Assembly: GCA_963920635.1 (NCBI GenBank)
Contig: OY987298.1
Coordinates: 68,531,949 to 68,595,948 of the forward strand
DNA: 64,000 bases
Reading direction: 5' to 3'
Source: Pseudeuparius sepicola
Lineage: Eukaryota; Arthropoda; Insecta; Coleoptera; Anthribidae
The notes beneath the pieces are model-generated. The model saw nothing but the letters and a program-made list of their open reading frames with translations, searched no databases and had not been told where the DNA came from. How positions within the stretch are numbered: position 1 is the first letter of the stretch; each line of letters opens with the position of its first letter. A program made the translations under genes and the position numbers. Below are positions 1 to 13,759 of this stretch, one piece after another.

Positions 1-553
1 ACAATATAAAGTTACATTACATGTACACTTGCCTGATATCTGACCAAATATGTCATAAATATATCCTCCGAGTCACTTCTTCACATTTTCCAACAGTAGT
101 GGTCTAGGTGAGATTGGAGGTATTCCAAGAGGTATTCAGATCTAATGCCCCTCATCTTCGTAATACGAATTTTGCATCTAAGCAGTTCCTTCAATTCCTT
201 GGGTGTGTTTAATGTACCTACCTAGAGAATAAATAATAATAATTTAAAGGGATTAGAATAATTCAATTAATTAATATCAAGCAAGTATTTAGAAGTTATG
301 TTCATCGACCCCAAAGTACAACGACCTGAAGAAACCAGCACAATCATCATTTATTTTTATAATACACCACACTTGAAAATTATATAAATACCCCAAAATC
401 AGTCAAATAGTTCATATAGTTTGTACCTGTCTTCAATAATGCTTTTTAAAAAAGAAGAATTGCCATCTCTATCTATAAGTGGCTCTGCGAACAGGATAAC
501 TCAAGGATAACTGCAAGACATCCAAAGAAGAATCATCGGTTGGTCTCAACGAT
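1..553. other. No gene recognised; probable intron or 5' flank
   Basis: AT-rich sequence with no conserved protein, RNA fold or inverted repeat that I can recognise. If the adenylosuccinate synthetase first exon lies upstream of the window, this is intron; if it was missed, it is 5' flank. Confidence 0.4.
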
Positions 554-600
554 TTGGCAATTATCAACAACCTAGGAGAAGAAACCTGTGCAGAAATTAG

Positions 601-662
601 TAGTTATTCGGCGAAGATGTCCAGAGTCCAACCACATGCTTGTGCGGGGGAGGGGGGCAATT
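601..662. repeat. Fragment of the G-rich-terminus element (related to 55751-56555)
   Basis: The block with CCACATGCTTGTGCGGGGG followed by AGGGGGGCAATTA is nearly identical to the subterminal part of the foldback element at 55751-56555 (right arm, complement of about 56477-56510). Only one arm is present, so this is a truncated copy or a solo end. Confidence 0.6.
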
Positions 663-885
663 ACTATACTATTTTGTCCTCGTTGCCATTTGCGACTAGG
701 GCCGACTTTTTTTCCGATAGTACTAGGATAGCATTCGCTCAAGTACTGCAGAAAACCCTAGAAAACCGTAGTAATCCCAGTGAGTGTAGGATTCAATCGG
801 GCATGAGGGAGGGGGAAATTACTGAAGAATTTTAGTGTACACGCGCTTGGGCCTCCATGGGCCCATTGTGCCCCCACGGCCGGTA

Positions 886-1205
886 TCACAGGGCTTCCAG
901 CATGCCGGCCTTCTTGATGAAGGCCCGCAGCCCCCCCAACCTGACACCACACACGTCCTCATCGCACAGCCTAGCCATGCCGAAGGACTCGAATCTGACC
1001 CTGTCAAGCGCAAGGCACTCTGTTACTAGGTGGCACTCCCGCTTCTCCTCCACCCCAATGAGGTGTAGGTGGCGGGCCAGGCGACAGTGCCCAGTGAGGA
1101 CCCTCACCAAACCCTTAACCTCCTTTCTTGGCAGACCCAGCAATTCCCGGGACAAGGCAGGCGATGGCCTACGAATCATGAGCCTCGCCTGGAGAAAGTA
1201 TATAC
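886..1205 (-). pseudogene. Non-LTR retrotransposon RNase H C-terminal fragment
   Basis: The minus-strand frame contains a run with LVRVLTGHCRLARHLHLIGV, then C-x-ECLALDRVRFESFG, a DVCG block and a final FIKKAG stretch before the stop. This order (TGHCRLxRHLHxxG, then CPAL..R...FG, then LLRFVKxxG) is the usual C-terminus of jockey/R1-like ORF2 proteins, where an RNase H domain is followed by a short Cys-rich stretch. The Cys-x2-Cys and Glu-rich section normally found between HLHLIGV and ECLAL is missing, so an internal deletion has occurred. The block is about 55-60 percent GC inside an AT-rich setting, as expected for a relatively recent retrotransposon insertion. No upstream RT domain is attached. 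It is a dead 3' fragment. Confidence 0.75.
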
Positions 1206-1989
1206 AACAAATTATTATAGTTCTGTGTATTCTTGGACTTTGGTCGGAAGATAGAAGAGGGTACTTTACAATGAACTGGCATCTTTTGCCATTCTTTTTT
1301 TGGAATCTGATGACCATCCTATTTCATTTAGTAATTGTGTGACGTATGAGCTTAGCAGCCTCCTCGCGAAAAATCCGGACTAACAAATCACCCCCTTTTC
1401 ACCTCTTTCTTGGGCGGGAGAGCACGGGCTCTCCCCCCCAAGATGTTCATAATATTAAATAGCTAAATTACATTTCTATTGAGTATAATAATAAAATTAT
1501 TATAAACTTGGCGTTTCCTTTAGTACTAAGAATAACAATATTATGGGGTCAGCAATTTTTGCTGGCTATTTCCATCTAATCTCCAACTGTTTGTTATTTT
1601 TTATTCCATAAAATTAAAGTATGATAAAGTGCGAGCTGAGGGCACTCAAGTTTGCCTTTTCTTAATACTTCAACAATCTTTATTTCCTAAACAATCCCAA
1701 TAGTGGAATGAATTACCTGTCGAATTTTTTTACTTTAAAACTTTAATTTATTTTTCAACATGTTTCATCGCGCCGAGGAAACACGTTCAAACGGAAAGAA
1801 GCGATAAATATTTTTAAAAGTGGCCCTTCTGATGACAATAAACATCCCTGAAAACAAAACTCGAAACTACTCATTTATAGAGGAGTTATTGGACATTTAC
1901 TTATGGACGATTTTTTAGTTAACATAAGACGGATCATATTTATTCCAGGTTTTCTAGTTTCTCCAAGCGAACGTTTTTTTTTGTATTTC

Positions 1990-2405
1990 TGTTTTAGGCA
2001 AATTCTGAAACTTATAGCGCAAGTCAGGTTCCTATATGGGAGTCTTTTTCCTTTTTCCGTTAAAATAAATTTGCAGCTCTTCCATTCTTTTCCAGACACC
2101 GTTTTTTTAGGTATATTTCTTAACGGCAGTTTTGGGGTTATTTGGGGATAATAAATTCTGAAAGTTATAGCGTAAGTTAGGTTTTTATATGGAAGTATTT
2201 TTCCATTAAAATAAATTTTTCAGCTCTTCCAGTTTTTTTCCATCAAGCGTTTTTCGATATATTTCTAAAGGGCTGTTTTGGGGCTATTTGGAGGGAACAA
2301 AATTCTAAAACTTACCTATAGCGTAAGTTAGGTTCCTATATGGGAGTTTTTACCGCTAAAATATATTTTTCAGCTCCTCCAGTTTTCTCCAGCCACCTTT
2401 TTTAA
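1990..2405. repeat. Tandem repeat, about 152-bp unit, three copies
   Basis: The motif TATAGCGTAAGTTAGGTTCC followed by TATATGGGAG starts near 2013, 2166 and 2317, giving periods of about 153 and 151 bases. Each unit continues with TTAAAATAAATTT, CAGCTCTTCCA and a GGGGCTATTTGG block. Copies are diverged by substitutions and small indels. No protein is evident; short open frames here are by-products of the repeat. Confidence 0.8.
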
Positions 2406-2409
2406 ATTG

Positions 2410-3213
2410 GTTAGCATGTGATTTTTCAATTAATATTTTGCCAACCAATTGATATTGAAGTCTATTTTACAAATAAATCAAACGGTTCTTATATATGTAT
2501 GTGTTTATTGTAATTAGTTAGAAAACTTGGACGTCGCGGTGGCTAAAAAGCGTGTAGTGCAGTGCCAGAGGCTACAACGCCAGGCACCGCGCACTAGTGA
2601 CCAAAAATCCGACGCTATTTTCACGCTCATGAAATAATAGGGGGGGTCGGAGTTTTCGCGTGAAGATCCAGTGCCTACCAAAGAGGAGACAAATAAACTG
2701 TTTGTGAGTTCTTTGCTGATCAGAGTTTCAGTTACAGTTCTATATTTTTATGCAACCTCGACGTTAATAAATAGTTTGAGCCCGACTTCTTTCTTTACAT
2801 ACATACATTTAGAAGGGTCTTATCCAATGATCTGTCTACCTAGATGACCCATTCAAATGGCATTGTAATCCACGTTGATATACAATAAAATAACATAACA
2901 AAGACCCTGTAGTGGTGCACAGATGATCCGTAAATATATCGCCCACTAGTGGAAAGTTCGGTTTGATCTAGTATGTCTAGCACCACACACAATGCATTTT
3001 AAGCGCCCCATCACTATTCACTATAATAGTTTGATAGTTAAACAAATGTAAAGAGTTTATTACCGTTTTTAACCTGAACAGACGTTTGGCCCTGCCGTGT
3101 CATTGCCAAATTGATTGCGCTTGCCCCAGTTTTCCTTCTATGCAACCAGGCTTTAGTACATAATTTAATACATTTTCAACATGTGTATTTTAATATTACC
3201 AATTATAATATTA
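2410..3213. other. Non-coding, nothing recognised
   Basis: About 800 bases with a locally GC-richer patch near 2530-2700 but no recognisable gene, RNA or paired repeat. Confidence 0.4.
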
Positions 3214-3215
3214 TA

Positions 3216-4110
3216 CAGTGCCCGCCAAAAAGTCTGCACCATATGGGAAAATTTTTTAGTAAATAACTTACGGAAAATTTGTTTGCGGCATCAGGTTTTG
3301 CTTGCTCTGGAACCAAAATTGACATAATCAAATGTTGTGACGTAGTCTTTTTTATATGTCAAATTTGACATTAATGAAAAAAATGTCCGAAAAATGGGCT
3401 TATTTAACCGAATTTCGAAAAAAGTCATAAGAAAAATATGTTTCTTTTGCAATTTTATACCCCTGTGCAAAATTTCAAGAGCCTACTACGATTTTTATTA
3501 TTTTGCCCTTTGTTGGATATTATTGGACACAATATTTTAAATTTTCTAGATATTTCTGATCAGATCAGCATGACAGAAATATTTGTGTGTTTTTACAACC
3601 ATTTACTATAGAAAGAAGTTTGTAAATTGAATTTATGTGTTTATCTGTAAAAATGAGATCAGTGTTGCACCAAGCGTGCTTCTTCAACAAGCCCTCATTT
3701 TAATTTTTTGCAAAAAATAGGAAAAGAAGGATATTTAGACCGTAAACTAAGTATTGTGCAGTATCTATTTAGTCAATGATTGTTTTAAATTACATAGGAT
3801 TGACTTTTATGAATTAACAAATACGGAAAAGGGCAACAAACGGCAAAATATGAAAATCGTAGTAGGCTCTTGAAATTTTGCACAACATATTTTTCTTATG
3901 ACTTTTTTCGAAATTCGGTTAAATAAGCCCATTTTTCGGACATTTTTTTCGTTAATGTCAAATTTGACATATAAAAAAGACTACGTCACAACATTTGATT
4001 TTGTCAATTTTGGTTCTAGAGCAAGCAAAACCTCATGCCGCAAACAAATTTTCCATAAGTTATTTACTAAAAATTTTTCCCATATGGTGCAGACTTTTTG
4101 GCGGGCACTG
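3216..4110. mobile_element. Foldback MITE with Tc1-like ends (895 bp)
   Basis: The element starts CAGTGCCCGCCAAAAAG and ends with the complement, CTTTTTGGCGGGCACTG, each flanked directly by TA (3214-3215 and 4111-4112). The inverted arms run about 280-300 bases each: the left arm to about 3505, the right from about 3836, with one indel of about 25 bases. CAGTG...CCAAAAAG resembles Tc1 termini, and a TA target duplication is the Tc1/mariner signature. No transposase is present: the 136-residue open frame on the right arm (3898-4308) is a by-product of the repeat. Confidence 0.85.
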
Positions 4111-4112
4111 TA

Positions 4113-7009
<2,897 letters not shown>

Positions 7010-7013
7010 TTAA

Positions 7014-8311
7014 AACCCAGATGCCCCTAACGGCCTATCTAGGCCTAACTTCAGATTACACCACAGCTGTCATATGACTATTGAGCTTATGTTATATGCT
7101 GACACGGGTTCGATGTTATCTATCGCGTGAATTTTCGCATATATTAGTCTTATAACATAAACTGCCACCCGGGAACAATGTTTTCAAGTACTGGAGAAAT
7201 GGCTGAATGGGGTATTCGTTTTGAAAGGTAAGTTTTCAAAGTAGTGTTTTTAAATTTTGAGACATGTAGTTCTGAGTTTGTATAAAGTAAGGATTGTACT
7301 TATGTATGTGTGTAATGTGTCTGGAAGTTGAACTGATTGTATATTATGTGTCAAAATTAGTGCATGCCATTTTGGCATCCTACATATAGGCCGTTAGGAA
7401 TAGGTACATTCAAAAATTTTTATTCCAGGGGGCTTACTCTTCATGATGCATTGGCTATGCTAGAGGAGAATGATTCTTTTTCTGGAGATGCAGAAATTAC
7501 TATAATGATGATGGTGTAGAAACTGACCGTGATTCTGGTGATGAGGAGAATCCTACACCAGATAATTTGCCACCTTCTGTTCTGAGAGCTTCTGCAGAAA
7601 TCGAACTACTGACTAAAGTAGATAAAGATAAAAATATCAGTGTTCTTGTTTGGAATCACAATAGTGTGGTTTCACTTTGTTCGAATTCTTTAGGAATACA
7701 ACCTACCCACTTTGTGAAAAGATAATCACAGAAAGAAAAGAAGAACATTCAAATAGAACAATCCTATATGATTTATGTTTATAACCAGAATATGGGAGGA
7801 GTAGACAGGCCCGACGAGAATATACCAGATATCATTATATCGAACAGGAATTAGAGGAAAAAAGTGGTACTTTTGTTTGTTTCCGCACTGCCTAGATATG
7901 AGCATTCACAATGCTTGGCATATATATAGGCAAAGAAACAAAGATCTTGATTTACTTTAATTTCGTAGGAGATTAGCAGTTGCAATTTTAGAAAAAAATC
8001 AGAAAATTTTGGAGGTTACCAAGTACAAGAGAAAATATTGACACCAGATATGATAGAATGGATCATCTAGTCGTGCACAACTCGATGTCAAAAATGTGAC
8101 ATTGGACTTCATGTAAAGTGTTTTGTGGATTATCACACTTTATAAATGTGTACGTTCCTAACGTCCTACATATAGGTCGGTGGTTAACTTTAAAGTGGAT
8201 ACGTTTTTTTCCTAAAACAATTTTTTTCCATGTTTATTTAACTGCAAAATAAAGTAAATTATCCCAAAAATATAAATGTTTTGTTTTTATCTTAATTCAT
8301 GCATAACTGGG
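7014..8311 (+). mobile_element. Decayed piggyBac-family transposon
   Basis: The unit is flanked by TTAA (7010-7013 and 8312-8315), the obligate piggyBac target. Just inside are AACCCAGATGC on the left and, on the complement of the right end, CCCAGTTATGC, a short imperfect terminal repeat. Subterminal motifs recur: a CCTACATATAGG-type block near 7380 and 8164, and CTAACGGCCTATCTAGGCC near 7027. A decayed transposase lies inside (7178-8145). Length is about 1.3 kb against 2-3 kb for autonomous piggyBac elements, so it has a large internal deletion. Confidence 0.8.
7178..8145 (+). pseudogene. piggyBac transposase relic (two exons, internal deletion, frameshifts)
   Basis: A start codon at 7178 opens a 50-base exon (MFSSTGEMAEWGIRFE) ending at a GTAAGT donor (7228). 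A CAG acceptor at 7426-7428 resumes with RGLTLHDALAMLEEND, an acidic stretch, then PPSVLRASAEIEL. After a shift, the frame from about 7637 gives VLVWNHNSVVSLCSNSLG, then YNQNMGGVDRPDENI, a WYFCLFPHCLDMSIHNAWH block and a FRRRLAVAILE stretch. The order NMGGVDRxD, then W..F..H..D, then the C-terminal Cys motif CQKCDIGLHVKC (8097-8130) and a terminal stop at 8143-8145 is typical of piggyBac transposases, including the C-terminal Cys-rich DNA-binding tail. The DDE core region between about 7620 and 7640 is mostly deleted. Several stops and frame changes make it non-functional. Confidence 0.8.
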
Positions 8312-8315
8312 TTAA

Positions 8316-8876
8316 TAGTAAAAAATATTTTTAAAAACAAGCTTTTATTTAAATATATTTAAGTTTGCTATGAAATTGACATGTGTACAAATAATTAGTA
8401 GTTTTAATTAATTTCTGGTAATTTCTGAGAGGGTACCTCTTTTGAATATTATTTAGGAGATTTTCCCTTTCGATTGGTCCATAAGTCATCGCCAGAGAAT
8501 TAAACTAGAGAATAAGTTCAAAAATGACTACTAACTGTAGATCATATTGATGTCATGTTGCCAAATCAATGAATTGAATTTATGGTTAGAGAGTCCTACA
8601 AAATACGAATATATGCGTTAATAAACATCCCTTCAGTGCACAATTACTATTCAATCCAATAAAAATATTATTCATGGGATCTTTATGCTAGGTTGCAAGT
8701 TCGACAAATTTATGGATACGCTGTCTTGTTAAATGCGTACATTTTAATAAAAAATTAGGTATTCAATTTATTCTAGGAAACTGTAAGTACCTGCCTAAGT
8801 ACTTATAGTAACTTCCTACGACTTAACATTTCTCAACGTTTTAAGCCCTGTATTTTGTAAGATGTGTCTAAGTGTA
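8316..8876. other. Intron sequence, nothing recognised
   Basis: AT-rich spacer between the piggyBac relic and the start of the nested palindrome at 8877. No feature supported. Confidence 0.4.
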
Positions 8877-9309
8877 CAGGGTGTGGTGAAAAGATCGGGC
8901 ATTAAAAGTATCTGGAGAACCAAACTGAATAAAAATCTGAAAATTTGCATACTTAGGTTATCGGACCCGGTCACTTGAACCGGAAGTTGAAGGCAACTGC
9001 CTTATTTCAAATAGAACACTCTGTAGATTATTACATATTCGGGTTCCTTGCTAAATTTTAATGCCAGTTTGTCTAATAAACTGCATACTTAAACCTCATA
9101 GTTGCTGACATATTCAACCTTTTTTGAAATTTTTATTACAAGATTTCATTTAACTTGCCTTGTTAGTATGTATGTATGTATCTGTCGAATCTTTCAAGCT
9201 GAATTAGAACCACTTCTTGACATCCGATTGAGCTGAAATTTTGCACACACCTTTAGTTCTAGTGACAATACAATATGCAATACTCAATATTGTAATACTT
9301 TCAAAAAGT

Positions 9310-9990
9310 TGGTGACATCACACTAACTTCAATATGGTTGCCGTTCCAAGATGGCGGATTACATTTTCTTTTCAACCCCTTTAATATGGGTATCGAATGA
9401 AAGGGCTTGAAGAGTAGAAAACGATAAAGTTAGTGAGATCACACTAAATTAAATAGGGCTGCCGTTCCAAGATGGCAGATTACGTTTTCTTTTCAACCCC
9501 CTTAATATGGGTATCAAATGAAAGGGCTTGAAGAGTAGAAAACGATAAAGTTAGTGACATCATACTAGATTCAATACGGCCGCCATTCCAAGATGGCGGA
9601 TTACATTTTCTTTTCAACCCCCTAAATATGGGTATCAAATAAAAAAAACTTAAAGATAGTGACATCACACTAAATTAAATATGGCCGCCGAGTGGCCGCC
9701 GCTCCAAGATGGTGGATTGCATTTTTTCTTTTCAACCCTCTTAATATGGGTACCAAATGAAAGGGAAAAGTACAAAACGATAATGTTAGTGACATCACAC
9801 TAAATTCAATATGGCGGCCGAAGATGGCGGATTACCTATTTACGCACAACCTACTTGACATAGGTATCAGGGTTTGACGACTACAAAATAATAAGAAAAG
9901 TGACGTCATACTAAATCCAATATAGCAGATGCCCCAAGATGGAGGACTAAATTTCTTTACCACCCTCCTGATATGGGAATCAAATAGATA
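9310..9990. repeat. 121-bp tandem array, five to six copies
   Basis: Units built around TTCCAAGATGGCGGATTAC start near 9344, 9465, 9586, 9702, about 9818 and 9932, giving periods of 121, 121, then about 116-118. Each unit reads CTTTTCAACCCCCTTAATAT, GGGTATCAAATGAAAGGG, CTTGAAGAGTAGAAAACGAT and AAAGTTAGTGACATCACACT. Further units of the same family occur at 54985-55262 and a degenerate one at 51720-51850. The open frames reported from these bases are repeat by-products. Confidence 0.9.
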
Positions 9991-10038
9991 TGAAAAAGCA
10001 CACATTTTTTTTAAACAAGCTTTTATTTAAGCCATGTA

Positions 10039-11391
10039 CAGGGTGGGCCAAATTGAACACTTTTAAAGGGAAACTTCTATTTTAGACGGAGATAGACGAA
10101 AACTGATATCGGTGTCTGAGGCTCATTTTTTATGATAAACTTAAAGGCGAAAACCGCAAATCGATATCTGTCACCGTTCTTGAGTTACAGGGCGTTTTTC
10201 GCAAATGTGCGTTTTCGAAAAGTGGCCGTAACTTTTTTCAGGTTGAAAATTTTGTGTTTCTGTAAAAACATTCTTGAAGCACTTTTTTACGTAGAATCCA
10301 ATGCTTCTACTACATTTTTTTTCTAGTCAATGGTTTAAGAGTTACGGATAAAAAATATTATTTTTTAAATGGAACACCCTGTATATTTTTGCATTTGTTT
10401 AATAGAGCAAAAAATTACCATTCCAAGAATATATAATACTTAATGATTTACTTAAGTAGTTATCAATTAATAATAGCTTTTATGATTTCATGTGTATAAT
10501 TAGAAGCACGCCCTTTCAACAAGTAGGGGAAAATGCCTATCTCTGTGTAACTCATACCTACCTTTTCGGTTTCGGCTTACTATTAATCAAATCTACTATT
10601 ACTCTAACACTACTAATCAAATTCTGTCGCAATATTGCAAAAATGTGCTTGAAAGGATGTCTTCTCTCTGGATACCGCTCGTAGTATAAATTGCTCGTTG
10701 CATCTGATTTTTCCCCAGATTGTATAAAACATCCCATCCCATTTTTCATAACTTTCAAATTTCATTGTAGGTATGTTATAAAGTTTATAAATTACACAAA
10801 AATAGAAAAATCTTTACCCTGCCTAAACAGCCTAACTGAAAATATTACAGGTAGGTAACAGTAAACATTTTTCCACGGTTGTTTCATTGTCTCACCGTCC
10901 AAAGCCTACTTGTTGAAAGGGCGTGCTTCCAATTATACACATGAAATCATAAAAGCTATTAGTAATTGATAACTACTTAACTAAATCATTAAGTGTCATA
11001 TATTTTTGGAATGGTAATTTTTTGCTCTATTAAAAAATGCAAAAATATACAGGGTGTTCCATTTAAAAAATAATATTTTTATCCGTAACTCTTAAATCAT
11101 TGACTAGAAAAAAAATGTAGTAGCAGCATTAGATTCTACGTAAAAAAGTGCTTTAGGAATGTTTTTACAGAAACACAAAATTTTCAACCCGAAAAAAGTT
11201 ACGGCCACTTTTCGAAAACGCACATTTTCGAAAAACGCCCTTTAACTCAAGAACGGTGACAGATATCAATTTGCGGTTTTCGCCATTAACTTCATCATAA
11301 AAAATGAGCCTCAGACACCGATATCAGTTTTCGTCTATCTCCGTCAAAAATAGGAGTTTCCGTTTAAAAGTGTCCAATTTGGCCCACCCTG
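10039..11391. mobile_element. Foldback MITE, 1353 bp, CAGGGTGGGCC ends
   Basis: It begins CAGGGTGGGCCAAATTG and ends with the complement, flanked by TA at 10037-10038 and 11392-11393. The two arms, each close to 480 bases (10039-10520 and about 10915-11391), are nearly identical, including GACGGAGATAGACGAAAACT and TGAGCCTCAGACACCGATAT blocks. The central 400 bases are unpaired and non-coding. It sits at GCCATGTA, a site whose uninterrupted form (GCCATGTACTAAAACG) is seen at 11451 and 51912. Confidence 0.85.
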
Positions 11392-11439
11392 TACATACTA
11401 AAACGAATAAAATAAAAAATAAAAAACTTTTTAAAAACA

Positions 11440-11790
11440 AGCTTTTTAAGCCATGTACTAAAACGAATAAAATAAAATAAGTCTAGGTTTTCGTTAAGAT
11501 AATTCAATGCCAAATTGCGACTAGTTTGTGTAAATCATAAAGCTTGTCACGCGAATTGTAAAGAAAATACATACTTTGACAAGTAGGTACTTGCTTATCA
11601 ACCAATCACTGTCCAATAAAATTAATTGGTACCTACTTTTATGAACATTTCGCGTGACAAGCTTTTTGATTTACAAAAAGTTGTCGTAATTTGGCATTGA
11701 ATTATCTCAACGAAAACCTTGACTTATTTTATTTTATTTTATTTGTTTTAGTACATGGCTTAAAAAGCTTGTTTTTAAAAAGGTTTATTT
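11440..11790. repeat. Inverted repeat with AAGCCATGTACTAAAACG arms
   Basis: The left arm AAGCCATGTACTAAAACGAA through GGTTTTCGTTAAGATAATTC and AATGCCAAATTGCGAC is matched in inverse from about 11675 to 11790. A second copy with the same layout lies at about 51880-52325. No coding potential. Confidence 0.8.
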
Positions 11791-12711
11791 TAATTTTTTA
11801 AATTTTATCCGTTTTAGTACATGGCTTAAATAAATGCTGGTTTTTAAAAAGGTTTTTTTACCTTTTATTTTATTTATATTTGCGGGAGTTGTTAAAATTC
11901 TCCGTAACTTCAAGACAGTTGCAAAAGTTCAAATTTTGTCCACGCTGAATTAAAGTTAGAAGGTTAGTTGCTACTAAGAAGGCAGTCATTGTCATATTGA
12001 TTATACAGGGTGATTGAAGATTAGTCTCCAACCCTCTTATGAAAAAATATCAAAAACAATTTTTTTTCAAATGGAATGCCCTCTAAGTAGTACTAAAATT
12101 GAAATCCCTACTAAATTTTATGTCGACTTTGACTATGTTTATCTCGTGACAACTCGATCGGATTGAAATGGATCCGATTGAGTTATGTCAAATCTTTTAT
12201 AATTCTACGTTTACATCATCAGTATTGAATCCTACGGTTTTCAATCCCCTCTAAGGACACTAACTTATTATACTTATTCCACGGTAGGTTGGTGCACATT
12301 CTGGCCAACTTCTGTTTGGAAATAGAGGCTTGACTTGAAATTTTAAATATGATTGAATTTCAATCTGTAGGGTTTACGCTGTCTATTTGAGTCTGCTCCA
12401 GTGAATTCAAACCTCTCTCAATCGGATCGAACGCGTCGAGATAAACGTAGTCTTTCTCTAAACAACTATATACCTAAAATCAATAGTTTTGCCTCTGCAT
12501 TTTTTCCAATTATTCATTATTCTTGGTCAAAGCATACCATCAAGAGTGCTTTGGAAATTAAATAATGAATATTTTGGTAAACACATTTTTATTTACACTT
12601 ACGAAGAAAAGATCTCTCTGATACGTACCCAAATATTATTTAAAATAGTGGAAACATTTTACATTTAAACTGACGTACTGCTCTTGTTGACAATTTAAAG
12701 TTGAATTATCT

Positions 12712-13077
12712 ATACTAAAATCGAGCAATCCGTATGCCTGGTGTAAATAAAACCATGTGTTCAATGACGATCCGCGATTGGTCGGTAGGCTATAAAATTT
12801 CACCCGACTCGCCAACAGGGACGTGCTCGATCGCAGAAGTGTAGATATTCGGTTTTATCTTGTTGTTTTCAGCTATTTAGACACTGCCACAAATAATTTT
12901 ATCGATGTTTTGAACCATTTTAATTAAGCCAATAATTCTTGTCTGAAATATTTTGATGTACACAATTGTAAGACTAAAATTAAATAAAGGTCGTACCTCC
13001 GTGCGGCTATGGCAGATATTTCAACCCACGTGCTCTTGTTTATTCCAGGCGTAAGAGTTGCTCGATTTTACTATAGG
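12712..13077. mobile_element. Short element with about 30-bp inverted ends, TATA box and AATAAA
   Basis: The ends CTAAAATCGAGCAA (left) and TTGCTCGATTTTA (right) are inverted copies, followed inward by GCCTGGTGTAAATAAA and its partner GTTTATTCCAGGC. CTATA flanks both ends, a possible 5-bp target duplication. Inside are an ATTGG box, a CTATAAAATTTC TATA-like box at about 12791 and an ATTAAATAAAGG polyadenylation-like signal at about 12980. This could be a transcribed MITE or a solo LTR-like unit; I cannot choose between these. Confidence 0.5.
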
Positions 13078-13759
13078 ATGCCTTGGAAAAAAAACAGAAA
13101 ACCACCGTGACATAACAGATACGTTACCACTACCAAAGAAACTTGCAAGATAGAGTTCGGGTCGAGTTCCACAGCAAAAGTGTAAATAAAAATGTGTTTA
13201 CCAAAATATGCGTTATTTAATTTCCAAAGCACTCTGGATGGTAAAAAATGCAAATAGAGGCAAAACTATTGATTTCAGTTATGTAGTTGTTTAGACAAAA
13301 TCGACATAAAATGTAGTAGGGGGTTCAATTTTAATACTATTTATAGGGCGTTCCATTTGAAAAAAATAGTTTTTGATAATATTTTTTCTTAAGAGAGTTG
13401 GAGACTAATCTTTAACCACTCTGTAGAATCAATATGAAAATCTCTAGAAGTTAGGGAGAATTTTAACAACTCCCGCAAATGTAAAATATTTCAAAAAAGG
13501 TTGATTATCTCAGAAACTCTGAGATTTAAGTATGTAGTTTATTAGACAAACTGGCATTAAAATTTAGCAAGGAATCCGAATATGTAGTAATACACAGGGT
13601 GTTCTATTTGAAATAAGGAAGTTGCCGTCAACAAGTTGCACAAAGTAGAAAACATTTTAGTTGAAGTGGCTGGGTCCGATAACCTAAGTATGCAAATTTT
13701 CAGATTTTTATTCCGTTTGGTTCTCCAGATACTTTTAATGCACGGTGTTTGCGTATAAA

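Larger units (their letters stand above)
9150..11875. mobile_element. Tandem-repeat-bearing element inserted in the palindrome
   Basis: This interval interrupts the left arm of the 8877-13750 palindrome. It starts with a GTAT microsatellite and a block beginning CGAATCTTTCAAGCTGAATT that recurs at 51600. It continues with the 121-bp tandem array and a run of AAAACGAATAAAATAAAATA sequences, and ends near 11875. The same order of parts (header block, array units, AAGCCATGTACTAAAACG tail) occurs at 51600-52330, which shows it is a mobile unit rather than chance. I cannot assign a superfamily; internal tandem arrays are common in non-autonomous Helitrons, but no Helitron terminus was verified. 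Confidence 0.6.
8877..13750. mobile_element. Large palindromic element, host of a three-level nest
   Basis: The left end (CAGGGTGTGGTG, then GCATTAAAAGTATCTGGAG) is matched in inverse by 13490-13745. Both arms share TGCATACTTAGGTTATCGGA, GCCAGTTTGTCTAATAAACT and a CAACCTTTTTTGAAAT block. The left arm then breaks at about 9137 and resumes at about 11876 with TTTGCGGGAGTTGTTAAAAT, whose partner is at about 13447-13480. Thus 9137-11876 is an insertion into the left arm. Inside the palindrome a second pair of ends, CAGGGTGATTGAAGATTAG at 12006 and its inverse ending at 13423, marks an inner inverted repeat. The right tip is poorly conserved, so the exact boundary there is uncertain. No coding capacity is seen. 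Confidence 0.75.

Noticed and set aside
857..1342. 161-residue plus-strand frame
   Set aside because: It is the antisense shadow of the retrotransposon RNase H fragment.
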